From NCBI GenBank assembly GCA_003254885.1, contig QANT01001693.1:1-64000 (forward strand): a stretch of 64,000 nt of DNA. Direction: 5' to 3'. This document shows, one piece after another, positions 61,342 to 64,000 of the stretch. Below the pieces are notes generated by a model that saw nothing but the letters and a program-made list of their open reading frames with translations, had not been told where the DNA came from and did no database searches. This DNA is from Purshia tridentata. Lineage: Eukaryota > Streptophyta > Magnoliopsida > Rosales > Rosaceae. Numbering within the stretch: position 1 is the first letter of the stretch; each line of letters starts with the position of its first letter. The position numbers and the translations under genes are program-made.

Positions 61342-62260
61342 TGCTGTTGAAATTTTCCTTCTTTTAATCTTACTTTGAGGAGACAACGTAAAAGACAAAA
61401 AGAAAGTTTAGTTGTTCATTTCAATATATCATGATATGCCACTCCAATGAACTAGAGAGATGGAGAGAGATGAAGCATCATTTGCTTATTGCACCACAAC
61501 TTGGATAGTGACCATCAACTTAACAAATAATGTCTTTTAAATAAAGTTGTTTTTTTTTTTTGGTCTGAATATTCTTAGATAAAACGCAAACAGCCAAAAA
61601 ACTAAACTAAGAGACACATTCCCAGAAAAGGAACCAATAAGGAAAGAAAGCCAAACCCCACAAAAAGGGAGGCAAAAAAACCTTAAACGAATGGAAAGGA
61701 AAGCCAAATGTTTTTTAACCAATACTAGACAATACGTGAATCAAAGAACAACAAATCCAATATTGCAATTCTTTTAAACAAAACTATAAGAAAGTATACT
61801 GTAAAATTGGTTTCGATCATATACCTACCATCTTCGCATGGACTTTAAACTTGTAAAGATCCTCATGAAAAATCTGATGCTAAGTGGGTTTTGAAGGTTG
61901 AACGTGTTTCAGAATGTTTTTATTTTTTATTTTTATTTCAGCAGTTATGTATTTTACGATTTTACTCCGACACGCTTATAATGAATTATTTTATCTTTTA
62001 ACAATTTGATTAACTAAAGATATTTCTTAAATTCACTACTTAGAAAAATAGGTTATAGGGGCTTTTGAGTAGGGGCGGAATAGGAGAAGCGCCTCTAATT
62101 TTATAAAGAATAGGCGTAAATTTGGGAACCGTCCTATGTTTATTCTTGTAGATATCTTTGAATATTTCTGGGTTGTTATTCTATAGACCTTGTAGATTTT
62201 TTTGAGTGTTTTTAGGTTGTTTCTCTATAGATTAGTAACAATAACAATTATAATAATAAT
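61342..62260. other. Intergenic, no gene seen
   Basis: Apart from the broken duplicate near 61470-61520 and a T run followed by 'ggtctgaa' at 61549 (tail-like end of an inverted retroposon), I see no feature. Confidence 0.45.
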
Positions 62261-63155
62261 AGAGTGTTACTATTTGCACACCTATTTTCTTCTCATTACA
62301 CACCCTCTCCAGTCTCCATTCAATTTGTGAAATTACCACAATCACCCATTATCAAAAGACAATAAAGGACAACATGTTTTTTTTTTAATTTAAAAAAAGA
62401 GAGTTTTAAAAAAAAAAAAANAAAAAAAAAAAAAAAAAAAAAACTCAAAACGACCAGCTAACCCCTTATCGGCCACTGCCCTCATCTTTGGCGATCAACA
62501 CGTTGCTGGCCCCCAACTCTCCCTTTCTTTCTCTCTTGATCTCTCTCTCCTCTTTCTCTTTCTCTTTCCTTCGATCTTTCTTTCTCTTTCTCTCTCTTCG
62601 CACCTCCTCTGCTAGACAGATAGGGGAGGCAAGCGACCTTGTAGGCCTCCAAATCGGAAGTGACCAACCACAGATCTGGAGGCCGGAAAAGTCGCCGGCC
62701 TCCTTTTCCATTGAGCTGAGGAGCTGCGAAGAGAGAGAAAGAAAGAGAGATCAAGCAAGGGGTCGATGGTGTGGGACTCGACCGCCGATGACGAGAATAG
62801 TGGCGTGGTGGGTGGAGGCTTGTGGGGTGGTTGAGATGGAAGAGGCTTGTAGGGTGGTTGGGTTTCAATTATTTTATTCTTCTGTTCTCTGTGTTTGTTT
62901 TTTTAATTTAAAAATTTACATTTAGGGGTGGAGTGTGTAGTTTGGATATATTGGTGGAATGTGTAGTATCTGAATTGGGTGGGTGAGTAGTGAGATTTGG
63001 TAAGATTCATTAGATAGGGGTATTTGGGTAATGAGAAGAGTGTGTGTACATTATGAAAAAATTCAAATTTGAGAAGAGTGTGTGAAGTGTGTAATTAATG
63101 AAAAAAGCAGTGTGTAGTGAAAGAAAATAAGATATATGCAAATAACTAGTACTCT
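62261..63155. mobile_element. Nonautonomous MULE-like element, about 895 bp
   Basis: The left end AGAGTGTTACTATTTGCACA and the complemented right end AGAGTACTAGTTATTTGCAT match on through 'ttttctt' and 'ttacacac' over about 50 bp. The nine-base flanks AATAATAAT (62252-62260) and AATAATTAT (63156-63164) differ at one base. The interior is CT-rich and non-coding, and includes an A run with an N at 62421. It may be a MULE-type element; the AT-rich flanks make the duplication weak evidence. Confidence 0.6.
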
Positions 63156-64000
63156 AATAATTATACTAGTATTTTAAATTTTTGCGCAGGCTAATCAACA
63201 CCAATCGTACGTATTGACTTCTCATTGTACTACCAGACATAATAAGAATAACAATATATTGTTAGTACATTATAAATGAGGGTTTTTTTGGCCAAGCTTT
63301 CCAGCATGAGGTAATATTTTAAAACTTGACCATTTTTTTCAATAAATAAAACTAGACCCAATATTAAATAGCAAAAAATATTGTATGCATAAAGAGATCT
63401 TACAATAAAAAATATAGACACCGATTAATGGTAGTGGCCCAACTAAAAAGTAATGACCCAAGATAGATTTGACTTGATAAATGGATTTTTTTTTTTGGTC
63501 TTTTCCTTCTAACAAAGAGACATGTTGGCCATGTTAAAATATTGTTATGCTTTTTTTTTTTGGCCAGGAAAATATTGTTATGCTTAATCAATTAAAATAC
63601 AATATATTTATAATAGTATGTATTTAAATATGAAAATTCGTTTAAACCGGCCAAGCGTACTTATTTGGCAATAACCTGGATGGCACTCAGTCCTTCTTCG
63701 CAGAAGGTGATCCTAAATTCAAATTTATGGACGATAATTGTTAATTTAGAAAAAAAAAAAAACAAAAGTTAAAAATTCGTTGTAGAACACCACAAATTAC
63801 TTCATCTATATATACAGAGAATATAAATAAAATAAATAGTAAATTAGATTGTACTACCAAACTACTAATATATATAATTGGTAAAAAAACCATTGAGATA
63901 CTAACTTAACCTAAAGAAAAATCCATCTGTGTAAAGCACATTCATGAACGTAAATTAGGCCATTGAGCGCTCGACGTTTTGCTGAGTACTCCATAAGTGC
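63156..64000. other. Right edge, AT-rich, no gene seen
   Basis: Only short homopolymer runs and one tiny poly(A)-type insert (63553-63568) are visible. No frame resembles a protein. Confidence 0.5.
63553..63568 (-). mobile_element. Tiny poly(A)-tailed insert (minus) with 17-bp target duplication
   Basis: The 17-bp sequence aaaatattgttatgctt occurs at 63536-63552 and 63569-63585. Between them lie 16 bp that read cctggcc plus nine A on the minus strand. This matches the ggcc-poly(A) insert at 43725 in form and sequence. Confidence 0.6.

Noticed and set aside
62482-62925. Overlapping 128-145 aa frames in the CT-rich part
   Set aside because: Low-complexity Ser/Arg translations inside a transposon-like element; no domain.
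1-64000. CRISPR arrays, operons, prokaryotic promoters
   Set aside because: The sequence is eukaryotic nuclear DNA; no array of equal repeats with unique spacers is present. The tandem repeats have no spacers of that kind.

Overview
The window reads as nuclear DNA of a eudicot plant. Introns are GT-AG, the gene families are plant-specific (DUF26 receptor kinase, VQ protein, SDH2-3-like and HCC2-like proteins), there is an intron-bearing elongator tRNA-Met, and intergenic DNA is AT-rich with plant-type SINE, LTR, LINE and MITE remnants. A rosid such as Rosaceae/Prunus fits, but that is inference. Single N bases at 27430, 43678 and 62421, two of them inside homopolymers, suggest a draft assembly.

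Left part (1-15.2 kb): a repeat-rich edge; a minus-strand ARM/TPR protein gene (3209-5649); a single-exon membrane protein of unknown function with a Lys/Thr-rich, sequon-rich N-terminal region (9817-11184); a long gene-poor stretch; and a minus-strand tRNA-Met (15085-15169).

Middle part (15.5-29.5 kb): two MFS transporter paralogs stand head to head (15561-19765 minus, 26141-29444 plus). Their three exons have identical lengths (288, 752 and 529 nt, 522 aa each). A complete seven-exon cysteine-rich receptor-like kinase (20379-23712, minus) lies between them. The minus copy carries a 582-bp solo LTR in intron 2 with a 5-bp target duplication; the plus copy shows the matching empty site.

Right part: about 7 kb without a visible gene; a VQ-motif gene (36625-37989, minus); about 9 kb packed with small repeats and nonautonomous transposons; an SDH2-3-like succinate dehydrogenase iron-sulfur subunit gene with an in-frame stop in exon 3 (47348-49413); a LINE scrap; the SCO1-like gene HCC2 (50656-54874) with a SINE in intron 3; an LTR remnant; and a TTL-type TPR gene without a thioredoxin domain (57087-59342). 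From memory, the order VQ, SDH2-3, TPR14 matches Arabidopsis At5g65170-At5g65165-At5g65160, and HCC2 (At4g39740) sits close to another VQ gene. The window may therefore keep an ancestral block that was later split in Arabidopsis.

The genes are independent eukaryotic units with no shared pathway, apart from two with mitochondrial respiratory links (SDH2-3, HCC2). I found no novel multi-gene system. The strongest signals are the SDH2-3 nonsense codon under an intact seed-type promoter, and a series of dated or bounded insertions, including tiny poly(A)-tailed inserts of 12-16 bp flanked by 15-18 bp target duplications.
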